From positions 109,097 to 173,096 of the forward strand of contig JACRCQ010000025.1 of the NCBI GenBank assembly GCA_016218915.1: a stretch of 64,000 nt of DNA, read 5' to 3'. The translations under genes and the position numbers were made by a program. Shown piece after piece: positions 16,601 to 24,029 of this stretch. Numbering within the stretch: the stretch's first letter is position 1; each line of letters begins with the position of its first letter. This stretch comes from Deltaproteobacteria bacterium (GTDB lineage: Bacteria > Myxococcota_A > Polyangia > Polyangiales > Polyangiaceae). The notes under the pieces were generated by a model. That model did no database searches. It was given only the letters and a program-made list of their open reading frames with translations, and was not told the origin of the DNA.

Positions 16601-18867
16601 TCAAGGATCTAGCGTTCGGCCCTTCCAATGCCCTGCTTGCATCTGGAAGCCTCGACGGTAGCATCCGCGTCTGGCGCTTGCCTGAAGGAACGCTGCGCAA
16701 CGAGTTCCACCACGATGGGCGCATCACGGCGATCGCGTTTGATGATGAGGGCAAGTCGATCGTGTCAGCTTGGCTCGGCGAGACGGTGCGCATCTTCGAC
16801 GCCTCCGACGGAACCGCAAGGAAGGTCGAGCCCGTCGGCGTGAGCGTCAAGCGTTTCTTCCGCACCGAGGATGGGCACTTGTCCGCTGCGGGCGTCGACG
16901 CCTTCAACAGGGTGAAGACGTTCGGAGTGAATTCCGATCAGCCAGTGCGGCTCACCGCCGCTCATCCCAACCTCGTCTCCGACCTGGCGATCGCGTCGAG
17001 CGGCCGTCGTGCTGTCACCATCAGCCCGGACAACGCGTTGCGGCTGTGGGACCTGACGCGGCAGCCCGAGCGCAACCTCGGCCCCCACACCCTCGAATCC
17101 TATGGAATCGTGTTCAGCGCGGATGGGCAGAGTGTCATCTCGGGTGCGGCTGACCATTCCATGCGGGTATGGCATGTGGATACCGGGGAGCCCGTCGCCG
17201 TATTGCGCGGGCACGAGGATACAGTCTACTCGATCGATGCAATCTGGAAGCCCAGGCAGCTGGTCGTGTCCGGCGGACCCGATCGAACGATACGGCTTTG
17301 GAACGTGGGGGCGAACGAAAAAGGCAGGCTCGTCGCGCTCACCGACTACGACATCAGGACCGTCCGGCTCAGCCGCAACGGTCGCTGGGTGGCGGCCGGT
17401 ACTGCAGAGAGGGTTGTGCGGCTCTGGGAGGTCGCCACGGGCGTTCAGCGCGATCCCCTGGTCGGAGGTTCGTCCAGCTTCTATGGTCTCGATTTCAGCC
17501 CCGACCTGCAAACGATCGCCGCAGGTGATGATGACGGCACCATCTACCTGTGGAACTTGGAGACCGGCAAGCAGACTGCCGTTCTCACCGGCCATGTCGG
17601 CGCTGTCCTGGGATTGTCCTTCCGCCCGGACGGTCGCGCTCTCGCGTCCGCCGGATACGACAAGACGCTTCGCGTGTGGGACCTTGCTTCGCGAAAGGGC
17701 GTGGTGGTGGGGAGCCACCCGGGCCCCGTGTATCTTCCCGACTTCCACCCGGATGGCAATCGTATCGGGGTCGCGGTGTCAGACGGCACCGCGCGGATCT
17801 GGAATCTGAAGCAAGGATCGTTCGTGTCGCTCGTAGGCCATCGTCCGGAGCTCAACTGTATTCGCTTCTCTCCTGACGGATCGCGCGCGGCCACGTCCAG
17901 CGACGACCACAGTGTCAGGCTCTGGGATACGGATTCTGGACGGCCGATCTGGCATGCGCCGTTGATGCTGTTGAACCCTCCGCGGCTGTACACCCACCGC
18001 GGCTGGGTCGGGCTCACTTCCAGCAAGGATTCCATGGATGCGCCCACGCCCGCTCGCTCGAGCTGGAGGGCGGATGTAGAGCTCAACACGCGAGGGGGAA
18101 GGGTCTCTCAGGACGGCACCCACCTCTGCTTGCAGTCGTACTCGGACAAGCTGCGAATCTGGTCCACGGCGACGGACGTGATGCTTCGCGAGGAGCCGGT
18201 CCGAGGAATCAAGAGCATCCAAGCCACGCCGTGGGGCTGTCTGACGCTCGACAGCACTTCACGCGCCGTGCTCTGGGGCTGGCATGGCGGAGCGACCACG
18301 GTGTCCTCGCGGGCCAGCGCCATCGGTTGCGGGAAGGAGCGACTGCTCATCGCGCAGGACGATGCCGTGATGGAATTGGAGCGGTCGGGTGCCACGACCG
18401 CCATTCATCCTGCGAAGCCAGGCATCTCCGCGCTGGCTGTTTCGGGATCGGACATCATCGTGGGGTACCGCACGGGCGGGCTCGAGCTGCTGTCGCCAGA
18501 GCAGGGGCACGGCCCGGGCACGGTCCAGTTCGAGGCCGTTCCGCCCATGGCTCCTGAACAAATGGTGGAAGGCCCGCCGGGATTGGTCGCCGTGGGATTC
18601 GGCGACGGCTTGCTTGGGATCTGGGATGTCCGCACAGGGACTCTCGTTCACCGCCAGCTCCTTCACGGGCCTGTCGCTCATCTCGCCTACGTCGGCCACG
18701 AGCTGGTTGCCGGAACCGAGCTGGGCGACCATGCGACCATAAGCCTCGACCTTTTCCATCGCAGTCGAAGCGAGCTGCTGAAGCACGTGGAGTCACGAAT
18801 CAGAGTGACCTGGGTCGACGGGCGCATCGTCGAGCTGCCGTGTGTCTCCACACCCTGTGGAGATTGA
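13615..18867 (+). CDS. Ser/Thr protein kinase - STAND NTPase - WD40 propeller receptor-like protein
   Basis: 1,750 residues. The kinase domain spans about 28-305: Gly loop GRGGMGEV (36-43), Lys58, HRDLKPEN (149-156), DFG (169-171) and APE in YMAPEQ. It is followed by FRGLLPF and a P-loop GGSGTGKS (356-363) of the nSTAND1 type with downstream LLFVDQLEELY (Walker B). A transmembrane helix lies near 779-802 (GAFIVLAATAIALGLAY), then WD40 repeats from about 860 to 1,450 (SPDG, VRLWD motifs, at least 12) and a degenerate propeller tail. It should sense an external or envelope signal through the propeller and phosphorylate partners such as the FHA activator encoded immediately upstream. Confidence 0.92.
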   Translation: MLEPGSGPTAAPPEAPSGCLPSGVMLDHFKILRMLGRGGMGEVYLARDTRLGRKVALKLVRPDALGLPDAQDRFLFEATATAQFQHPNIVTVYHVGRYQSRPYLALEHIDGRTVREWMETDRLAFKEALRVGLAVADAMQEAHRRRILHRDLKPENVLVGRDGRICVVDFGLARPIDRADDAQEAGADAADERGLLASYATRGDRTRGTPRYMAPEQWRRESLGPGTDIWALGMMLHELVAGRHPLEDVGAGRLPQIVAGPEPLPRLAQEAPAAFIDLIAACVSKDAAQRPCAADVAQVLRSLLGAEHRAPDLEESPFRGLLPFSTRNAGLFFGRDAEIAAVVERLRDVPVLPIVGGSGTGKSSFVMAGVIPRLQERGRWIVIRMRPGRTPFGELAMRVLDASSSDGSSSRRGGHEAARETLQGDEDADTADETAEESGRQWASSLLDAPGRLGLWLNEIAERGGARVLLFVDQLEELYTHVEDAETRRAFMEAICTAADDATLPVRVIFALRDDFLSRVADCAAARAVLGHATVMRTLGGEALRETLVRPLEALGYRFDPAGLSDEMARAVQGDAAALPLLQFAAEMLWERRDRSLKVISRAAYTRIGGVAGALAFHADGVLASLTPEQILVARSLLLRLVTSESTRRISSRSRLLEGLASDASQVLERLVASRLLVVRKPLHGGDADVELAHESLVRTWDRLRRWTEESREEIVLRGELELAAELWDKRGRRAEEAWQGDAVRDVTRRLGSTQLSELVRAFLAAGHTRSLQIRRAKLGAISGAFIVLAATAIALGLAYTRASTERRRAEEKRAEALLESAKTDLFREDFVSARGKLRAALEVAAPPQAHALWWNLERNPLQWRAPLPGFASVVDVTPDGHLVAVGGWDGAVSLYSSAGLQTRCLRDADDPIYAVAISPDGQRVAAGTRAGPVHLWNLDHPDHKVLAGHSDKTRALRFSSDGKLLATGSQDTTVRLWDIETGAARGTLSGSVGDVKDLAFGPSNALLASGSLDGSIRVWRLPEGTLRNEFHHDGRITAIAFDDEGKSIVSAWLGETVRIFDASDGTARKVEPVGVSVKRFFRTEDGHLSAAGVDAFNRVKTFGVNSDQPVRLTAAHPNLVSDLAIASSGRRAVTISPDNALRLWDLTRQPERNLGPHTLESYGIVFSADGQSVISGAADHSMRVWHVDTGEPVAVLRGHEDTVYSIDAIWKPRQLVVSGGPDRTIRLWNVGANEKGRLVALTDYDIRTVRLSRNGRWVAAGTAERVVRLWEVATGVQRDPLVGGSSSFYGLDFSPDLQTIAAGDDDGTIYLWNLETGKQTAVLTGHVGAVLGLSFRPDGRALASAGYDKTLRVWDLASRKGVVVGSHPGPVYLPDFHPDGNRIGVAVSDGTARIWNLKQGSFVSLVGHRPELNCIRFSPDGSRAATSSDDHSVRLWDTDSGRPIWHAPLMLLNPPRLYTHRGWVGLTSSKDSMDAPTPARSSWRADVELNTRGGRVSQDGTHLCLQSYSDKLRIWSTATDVMLREEPVRGIKSIQATPWGCLTLDSTSRAVLWGWHGGATTVSSRASAIGCGKERLLIAQDDAVMELERSGATTAIHPAKPGISALAVSGSDIIVGYRTGGLELLSPEQGHGPGTVQFEAVPPMAPEQMVEGPPGLVAVGFGDGLLGIWDVRTGTLVHRQLLHGPVAHLAYVGHELVAGTELGDHATISLDLFHRSRSELLKHVESRIRVTWVDGRIVELPCVSTPCGD
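18846..18862. other. 7-bp perfect hairpin overlapping the kinase gene 3' end
   Basis: CTCCACA and TGTGGAG pair across a 3-base loop just before the stop codon at 18,865. There is no T tract, so it is not a standard terminator. It may only slow 3' decay or be coincidental. Confidence 0.35.
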
Positions 18868-18901
18868 AGCCAGCCCGCAGGTCTGACGTCGCGTCTGGCA
18901 G

Positions 18902-18919
18902 GGTCTGACATGTCAGACC
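18902..18919. promoter_or_regulatory. Perfect 18-bp palindrome, candidate operator
   Basis: GGTCTGACATGTCAGACC is fully self-complementary. A matching half site GGTCTGAC occurs 22 bp upstream at 18,880. It lies in the 226-bp gap before the Cys-repeat lipoprotein gene (start 19,094). The absence of a loop and a T tract argues for a protein-binding site rather than a terminator. The regulator is unknown. Confidence 0.5.
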
Positions 18920-19093
18920 GGTGTCGTAGTGTCGGTGGCACGTCCCCCTCCACGAAAAAGCCTTGATACGAAGGCGGTGGGGTTGGCACGCGCCCTGCTT
19001 GAGAGTCGCGCGAACATCTTCGATCGCCGGAAGACCTCGACGCGCGCGTGCGGCGCGTCGAACTCCACCGGACGGTCTCAGAAAGGACGGGAC

Positions 19094-19819
19094 ATGTACA
19101 AGCTTGCAATGCAGGTGTCGCTCGTCGGATTCACGGCTCTGGCGGCCCTGGCTTCCTTTTCCTGCTCCTCGGACGCCGGCGGAGCGGGAGGCGCAGCCGG
19201 CGGAGGGAGTGGCGGATTCAGCCTTGGCGGCACGGGCGGCAACAACAATCCTGGAGGCTCAGGAGGTATTCAGAATCAAGGTGGCTCGGGAGGCTACTCG
19301 AATCCCGGAGGATCCGGAGGGACGATGAACCCCGGAGGCAGCGGCGGAGCAAGCTCGTGCCAGACCTGCATGGATGGGCAGTGCGGCAACGAAATGAAGA
19401 GCTGCAATCAGGACTGCTCATCGCTGCTGAGCTGCGCCTTCGCGTGCAGCGATAATGCGTGCGTGAGCAGCTGCGCAAATCAGTACCCCAATGGGGTGCA
19501 GGGAGCCCAGGCCGTCATCAACTGCATGAATGGCCACTGTGCGCAACCCTGCGGGGGAGGCGGCGGAGGCGCTGGAGGCAGCTCTGCCGGCGGGTCCGGC
19601 GGCAGCTCCTCCAACCCGTGCAACGACTGCGTGAGCAGCAAATGCGGCTCCCAGCTGCAGGCCTGTACGGGTGAGTGCTCCGCTCTGCTGCAATGCGCCC
19701 AGAGCTGCAGCGATCAGAGTTGCGTCGACGATTGCGCAAATCAGCACCCCTCCGGCGTCCAACCCGCTCAGGATCTCCTCAACTGCGTCAACAGCTCCTG
19801 CGCCAGCGTTTGCCAATAG
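19094..19819 (+). CDS. Lipoprotein with two tandem Cys-rich repeats
   Basis: 241 residues. GAAAGGA precedes the ATG by 6 bp. The signal ends LASFSCSS (lipobox-like). A Gly-rich spacer (SGGFSLGGTGG, PGGSGG units) covers about residues 30-90. Two repeats of about 64 residues follow, each with ten Cys in the order CxxC..C..C..C..C..C..C..C..C (first CMDGQCGNEMKSCNQDC, second CVSSKCGSQLQACTGEC), separated by another Gly spacer. This is a disulphide-stabilised surface protein type common in Polyangiales; function unknown. Confidence 0.8.
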   Translation: MYKLAMQVSLVGFTALAALASFSCSSDAGGAGGAAGGGSGGFSLGGTGGNNNPGGSGGIQNQGGSGGYSNPGGSGGTMNPGGSGGASSCQTCMDGQCGNEMKSCNQDCSSLLSCAFACSDNACVSSCANQYPNGVQGAQAVINCMNGHCAQPCGGGGGGAGGSSAGGSGGSSSNPCNDCVSSKCGSQLQACTGECSALLQCAQSCSDQSCVDDCANQHPSGVQPAQDLLNCVNSSCASVCQ

Positions 19820-20035
19820 CTTCACTCCCCTTCGAGCGCGCTCCCCCCGCAACTGTCCGTTCCTTCACCCCCGGCCCGCAAGCCCATGCATACGGGCGTG
19901 GGGCCCCAACTCCGCCGTTGCGCCCAGGCTGAGGGCTGCCGGCCGAAACAGGTTGGTGGCGTCAAGGAGCGCTTCGATGGGCAGGCGGAATTGGGCAGGC
20001 GAAGGTGGGCAGGCTGCTGCTGACGTGCGTTGGCA

Positions 20036-20827
20036 CTACTGCTTGATGCGGAAGGCCACGCTCGCCGGGTGCGAGCCGTGGAACCCCACGACCACCCAGT
20101 GGTAGATGCCGTCCGTGCTCGTCACAGCCTGCAAGTCAGCGGCAGATATCCGGTCGAGGCCGCCGTTGTGCGTGATCATGCCGTTCTCGTAGGTTGTCGA
20201 ATAGCTCCAAACGACGGCGTTGGACTCGGAGGGCGGATTACCAACGATGTACAGCTTGTAGGGCGTTTCGCACCAGGTCCCGTCGGTGGTCCACGCGAAC
20301 TCGTACGTGCGGCCGTTGGTCAGATCAACCTCTTCACACCTCTGCGGAGTCACGAGTCGAATGGCGCATCCGTTGCCCGGAACTTCCGGCACGATGACGG
20401 CATCGCATCCCGACGTGGCGGAGGTGCCACCGCTGCCGCCAGAGCCACCGGTGTTGGCCGGTGCCCAGACGTCGCAAACCGAGCCGACCGAGCCGGCGCT
20501 CTTGCACGCGTAGCCTGGGCGGCAATCCCAATCGGTATTGCACGACCGGAAGCACACACCGCCGTTGTTGGTCTGCACGCATCGCCCCGAGCCGCCGCAT
20601 TCGCCCGCCGTCGAGCAGGCTTTCGTGCAGTATCCTCCAGGAACCTGACCGCCGACACACTGCAAGTCCGCTTGGCACGTGCCGCACGACGAGCCCACGG
20701 TCCCGTCGCCGAGCTCCGTCTGGGAAGGGGTACCAGAAGTTCCGCCGGAGCCTGAAGCACCCGTGGGGTCCGATGAGCAAGCGGCAAGGGTCAGCGCGGC
20801 CAGAAGTGTATGAGGCAATGCACGCAT
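20036..20827 (-). CDS. Cys-rich lipoprotein with C-terminal beta-sandwich-like domain
   Basis: 263 residues. AAGGAG lies 9 bp before ATG 20,827. The signal ends LAALTLAACSS. The mature start is Gly/Ser-rich, then an EGF/dickkopf-like Cys block (CGTCQADLQCVGG, CSTAGECGGSGRC, CNTDWDCRPGYAC, about residues 48-120), a Gly spacer, and a domain of about 120 residues with WYE/W-rich strands (YEFAWTTDGTWCETPYKLYIVG, HWVVVGFHG). No known family. Possibly carbohydrate- or surface-binding. Confidence 0.7.
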   Translation of the reverse strand: MRALPHTLLAALTLAACSSDPTGASGSGGTSGTPSQTELGDGTVGSSCGTCQADLQCVGGQVPGGYCTKACSTAGECGGSGRCVQTNNGGVCFRSCNTDWDCRPGYACKSAGSVGSVCDVWAPANTGGSGGSGGTSATSGCDAVIVPEVPGNGCAIRLVTPQRCEEVDLTNGRTYEFAWTTDGTWCETPYKLYIVGNPPSESNAVVWSYSTTYENGMITHNGGLDRISAADLQAVTSTDGIYHWVVVGFHGSHPASVAFRIKQ

Positions 20828-21020
20828 CAGTGGATCTCCTTGTTCGGTAGGATCGACGGCGGACTCGCCATCGCCGCTCGCCGCAGCGCGAGCCCGCGAA
20901 CAGGTTCCACGAAAGCATAACCCGGGCCAACAGAGACCTCGGCTGGCGTGCCTCCGTCGATGGGGATGTGCGACCCTGGGACGACGCCAGCACCGCGTTG
21001 TCGCGGGCGCCTGCCTCGTA

Positions 21021-21710
21021 CTACGACTCGGGGAAAATCGGCTCGTCCCAGGGGTTTCTCACCGGGCATCCTGCCAGTGTGCAGTGCAGATCGCAGCCGT
21101 CTCCGATCGGGTCCGACGCATCCGTCTCTGGCGGGGTGGGAGGGAAGTCCTCGATCAAGGACAGGCCGAGCTGACGCAACGATGCGGATACCTTTGCCTG
21201 CTCGAAGGCTGCAAACTCCCGGTCGAGCCGTCGAAGATCGCTCGGACTCAGCCCGCCGCGCGCCATCGGAAACAGGATGGTGTCTTCCTTGTAGATGTGG
21301 TGGCGGAGCAGTGAGGCGTAGCGTCGCGCAGCCCGGACTGTCTGCTCCCTGCCTTGGGCGTCGAGGCAGTCGCCGGCATCCCCCGCTGCGGCAAGCGCGC
21401 TGACAAGGGCTCGTCCCTGCGCGTGGTCATAGAGCATGACTGCGACCGGGCCGGCTTCTGTCGAGTATCCGCGTGCTACCAGCGAGGCAAACAGGATGTC
21501 TTCCTCCTTGCCGTGGTGCACCTTGTCCGCATAGCCCCTGAAGAACTCGGCGAACTCACGCAGCGGGAAGGGGTCAGCGCCCTGCTCGAGATGCTTGGTG
21601 AAGGCATCGAGCGCGCCCAGGACCTGCTCGATGAGGCGGTGCTCGTCCATCAACGTGTCAAAGGCGTCCTTGGCGCCAGCGCGAGTCGAGGATTCGAGTG
21701 CGAGGCTCAT
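21021..21710 (-). CDS. Hemerythrin-domain protein
   Basis: 229 residues from ATG 21,710, whose ATGA overlaps the stop of the upstream ric-like gene, indicating translational coupling. Iron-ligand pattern of hemerythrin HHE proteins: DEHRLIEQVL, VHHGKEEDILF, YDHAQGRALV, LLRHHIYKEDTILFP. A short C-terminal Cys/His tail (CDLHCTLAGC) is an unusual addition that could bind metal. With the di-iron repair protein upstream and the divergent activator it forms a likely NO/oxidative-stress response unit. Confidence 0.9.
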   Translation of the reverse strand: MSLALESSTRAGAKDAFDTLMDEHRLIEQVLGALDAFTKHLEQGADPFPLREFAEFFRGYADKVHHGKEEDILFASLVARGYSTEAGPVAVMLYDHAQGRALVSALAAAGDAGDCLDAQGREQTVRAARRYASLLRHHIYKEDTILFPMARGGLSPSDLRRLDREFAAFEQAKVSASLRQLGLSLIEDFPPTPPETDASDPIGDGCDLHCTLAGCPVRNPWDEPIFPES

Positions 21711-22390
21711 GCTGCCCCCATGAAGCGCGGCATCAGGAGGTGGTTTTCGAGGTGGACGTGGCGCAGGATGTCGCCTTCCATGGCCTCGAGCTCGCGAAAG
21801 CAGGCGCGGTAGGTGCCGCAGCCCCACTCCGGCACGCTGAAGTCCTCGGCCAGCGCACGGATGCGAAAGAGAAGGTCGCCTACTTCCTTGTGATCGGTCG
21901 CCATGCGCTCCAGCTCGTCGCGCACGAACTGCGCGTCGAGGTCGCGTGCCATCAACGACGGGAAGAGCATCTGCTCCTCTCGGAGCAGATGAGGCTCGAG
22001 GGAGTCGGCGAGCGTGGTGACCGCTTCGCCCAGCTCCTTGAGCTTGGGGTTGTGATCGCCATGCACCAGAGCGATCTTCGCGGTCATCGCACGCAGCCCA
22101 GGCAGAGCGTCGCGCAGGTAGCCGTGGTGACGGTCGATGATGTAGCCGATCAGGGCCGGGGTCGACACGGAGCGAAGGTCGCGGTTGGACTCTGCGGAGG
22201 GGTTGGACAGGGCGTGGTCGAGCGCGTCGGAAACGCTCTGCGGATCGACGCCGGCCCGGGCGCAGGCCTCGGGCAGGGGCACATCGCCGTGGCAGCAGAA
22301 GTCGATGCGGTAGTTCTGGAACACGCGCGCTGCGGCAGGGTGATCGAGCACGATGCGAGCGATGGTCTGGCTGGGGTCGATCATGGGCAT
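21707..22390 (-). CDS. ric: Iron-sulfur cluster repair di-iron protein (Ric/ScdA/YtfE family)
   Basis: 227 residues from ATG 22,390, with AGGAG 8 bp upstream. N-terminal DUF542-type domain contains the paired cysteines FCCHGDVPL (about residues 29-37), followed by a hemerythrin-like four-helix domain with ligands in [31 protein letters not shown] and HVHLENHLL. Family members repair Fe-S clusters damaged by NO or peroxide in the cytoplasm. A candidate sigma-54 promoter sits 27-42 bp upstream and an activator is encoded divergently, so expression is probably inducible. Confidence 0.93.
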   Translation of the reverse strand: MPMIDPSQTIARIVLDHPAAARVFQNYRIDFCCHGDVPLPEACARAGVDPQSVSDALDHALSNPSAESNRDLRSVSTPALIGYIIDRHHGYLRDALPGLRAMTAKIALVHGDHNPKLKELGEAVTTLADSLEPHLLREEQMLFPSLMARDLDAQFVRDELERMATDHKEVGDLLFRIRALAEDFSVPEWGCGTYRACFRELEAMEGDILRHVHLENHLLMPRFMGAA

Positions 22391-22416
22391 GTCAGGTTCT
22401 CCTGCCTCGTTCCTGG

Positions 22417-22432
22417 TGCAGGGGCCGTGCCG
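22417..22432 (-). promoter_or_regulatory. Candidate sigma-54 (-24/-12) promoter of ric
   Basis: On the minus strand CGGCACGGCCCCTGCA matches TGGCACG-N4-TTGCA at all but two positions, with invariant GG and GC exactly 12 bp apart. The predicted start is near 22,406, giving a 16-nt leader that contains the AGGAG ribosome site. The palindrome at 22,485-22,503 is centred about 88 bp upstream, a normal enhancer distance. Confidence 0.7.
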
Positions 22433-22484
22433 CAGGCTCCCACGCTGGGAATGCAGCCACTTGCGCTCTCCCCCGCATCGCTGT

Positions 22485-22503
22485 ATGTTCCAAGTTGGAA
22501 CAT
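22485..22503. promoter_or_regulatory. Perfect 19-bp palindrome, candidate enhancer/operator
   Basis: ATGTTCCAAGTTGGAACAT is a perfect inverted repeat around one central base. It ends 11 bp before the activator ATG at 22,515, so it could serve both as upstream activating site for ric and as an autoregulatory site for the activator. Confidence 0.7.
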
Positions 22504-22514
22504 CGAGAAACAGC

Positions 22515-23561
22515 ATGACGACCCGGTGCCAGGAGCCGTACGAGAAGGGCAGCCGCCTGTGCGCTGTATGCCGGCTGTCGCCCGTGATCGACGGGCTCAA
22601 GCGCTGCAGCCGCCTGGTGGCGCGCAGCCCTGCCATGCAGACCCTGCTGCAACGGGCGGCCTCCGTGGCTGCCACCGATGCGTCGGTGCTCGTCAGCGGC
22701 GAGACCGGTACCGGCAAGGAGGTGCTCGCCCGGGCCCTGCACGCGAACAGCACGCGGGCTTCCCGCCCCTTCGTGGCCGTCAACGTGGCAGCCATCCCTG
22801 CGGAGCTGATCGAATCCGAGCTGTTCGGCCATGTGAAGGGAGCGTTCACGGGCGCGCTCACCCACCACACCGGCTTGATGCAGGCAGCCCACGGCGGAAC
22901 GCTCTTCCTCGACGAGATCGGGGAGATGCCGCAGCCGATGCAGGCCAAGCTGCTGCGGGCGCTCCACGACGGAGAAGTGCGAAAGGTCGGCGACTCCCGT
23001 ATGGAGTCCGTGGACGTGCGCGTGATCTGCGCGACCCACCGCAACCTCGCGGACCATGTCGCGAGCGGCGCGTTTCGGCAGGACCTGTACTATCGTCTGA
23101 AGGTCTTTGCCTTCCACGTCCCTGCCCTGCGCGATCGCCCCGAGGATCTGCAGCCGCTCGTGGAGATGTTCCTGGAGATGGAAGGCGCAGCCGGCGCACG
23201 TTTCACCGACGAGGCGTGGAAGCTGCTTCGCGGCTGGCCCTGGCCGGGCAACGTGCGAGAGCTTGGCAACGTGATCAAGCATGGGGCCGTGCTGGCCAGG
23301 GTGGAATCGTCGGCGCACGTCCAGCTTCGCTCGGGTCCACGGGCTCTGCGAATCGCCCGCGAGCACCTTCCCGATGAGCTGGGGCTCCAGGCGCGCGCAC
23401 TATCCAACGGCAATGTCCTGCGTACGCTTGCCGAGGTGGAGAGCAGCCACATCGAGCGCGTGCTCCAGGCGTGCGGCGGCAACCAGGTGGCAGCCGCGCG
23501 GATTCTCGGCGTGGGCAGAACGACGCTCTGGCGAAAGATGAAACTAGGAGCGGAGAACTAG
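22515..23561 (+). CDS. Sigma-54-dependent activator with short Cys-containing sensor
   Basis: 348 residues from ATG 22,515. There is no receiver or GAF domain: only about 35 residues with Cys5, Cys16, Cys19 and Cys31 precede the AAA+ domain, a possible metal or redox sensor. Walker A GETGTGKE (62-69), GAFTGA (109-114) and LFLDEIGEM follow; a Fis helix-turn-helix ends the protein ([20 protein letters not shown]). Divergent from ric/hemerythrin and flanked by the palindrome. It is functionally analogous to NorR/AnfR-type control but shorter (inference). Confidence 0.9.
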   Translation: MTTRCQEPYEKGSRLCAVCRLSPVIDGLKRCSRLVARSPAMQTLLQRAASVAATDASVLVSGETGTGKEVLARALHANSTRASRPFVAVNVAAIPAELIESELFGHVKGAFTGALTHHTGLMQAAHGGTLFLDEIGEMPQPMQAKLLRALHDGEVRKVGDSRMESVDVRVICATHRNLADHVASGAFRQDLYYRLKVFAFHVPALRDRPEDLQPLVEMFLEMEGAAGARFTDEAWKLLRGWPWPGNVRELGNVIKHGAVLARVESSAHVQLRSGPRALRIAREHLPDELGLQARALSNGNVLRTLAEVESSHIERVLQACGGNQVAAARILGVGRTTLWRKMKLGAEN

Positions 23562-23945
23562 GAAGGAGAATTCAGAATTCAGCAATGGGAGAGCTGCTCG
23601 CGAGCGAGATAGCCTCGCTGGTCAACCCCGGTCTGGCTGAAGCTTGGAGCCCAGCCCTTTCAGGGTGCCAAGTCGGCGTCGCAGAGACGCGGCGATGCCG
23701 CGTCGAACGCATGCGCGCCAGTGGCGCGCCGCTGCCGTGGCTCCGTTGATAGGACTCGATCAGGTGAACGCGCACGTCGGTTGGGCGCGGCCACCGTGTC
23801 TGCGGGGCACGCTTGTTGGCAAAATCTCGGACGGGGATCATCCATGACCCGATGGACGCATGGCATGCCGGACAGCGGACCCATGATGTCGTCGCACGGA
23901 TCGTACCCTGCAGGTCACCTCGGATCTGCCCTGCAGCCTGTGGCC
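23562..23945. other. Intergenic region without a convincing gene
   Basis: No frame here has signal, domain or ribosome-site support. It contains a GAATTCA duplication near 23,568 and a 7-bp GCGCGCC/GGCGCGC hairpin at 23,713-23,729 without a T tract. Nothing else stands out before the heptamer array. Confidence 0.5.
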
Positions 23946-24019
23946 GCCTGAAGCCTGAAGCCTGAAGCCTGAAGCCTGAAGCCTGAAGCCTGAAGCCTGA
24001 AGCCTGAAGCCTGAAGCCT
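23946..24019. repeat. Heptamer tandem repeat (GCCTGAA) x10
   Basis: Ten perfect, contiguous copies of GCCTGAA plus a partial GCCT, in the gap 3' of both flanking genes (activator ends 23,561; beta-helix gene ends 24,030, convergent). The perfect match between copies suggests recent slippage. Confidence 0.95.
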
Positions 24020-24029
24020 CACTGGCTGC

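Noticed and set aside
23713..23729. 7-bp GC hairpin as a terminator
   Set aside because: No T tract follows on either strand.
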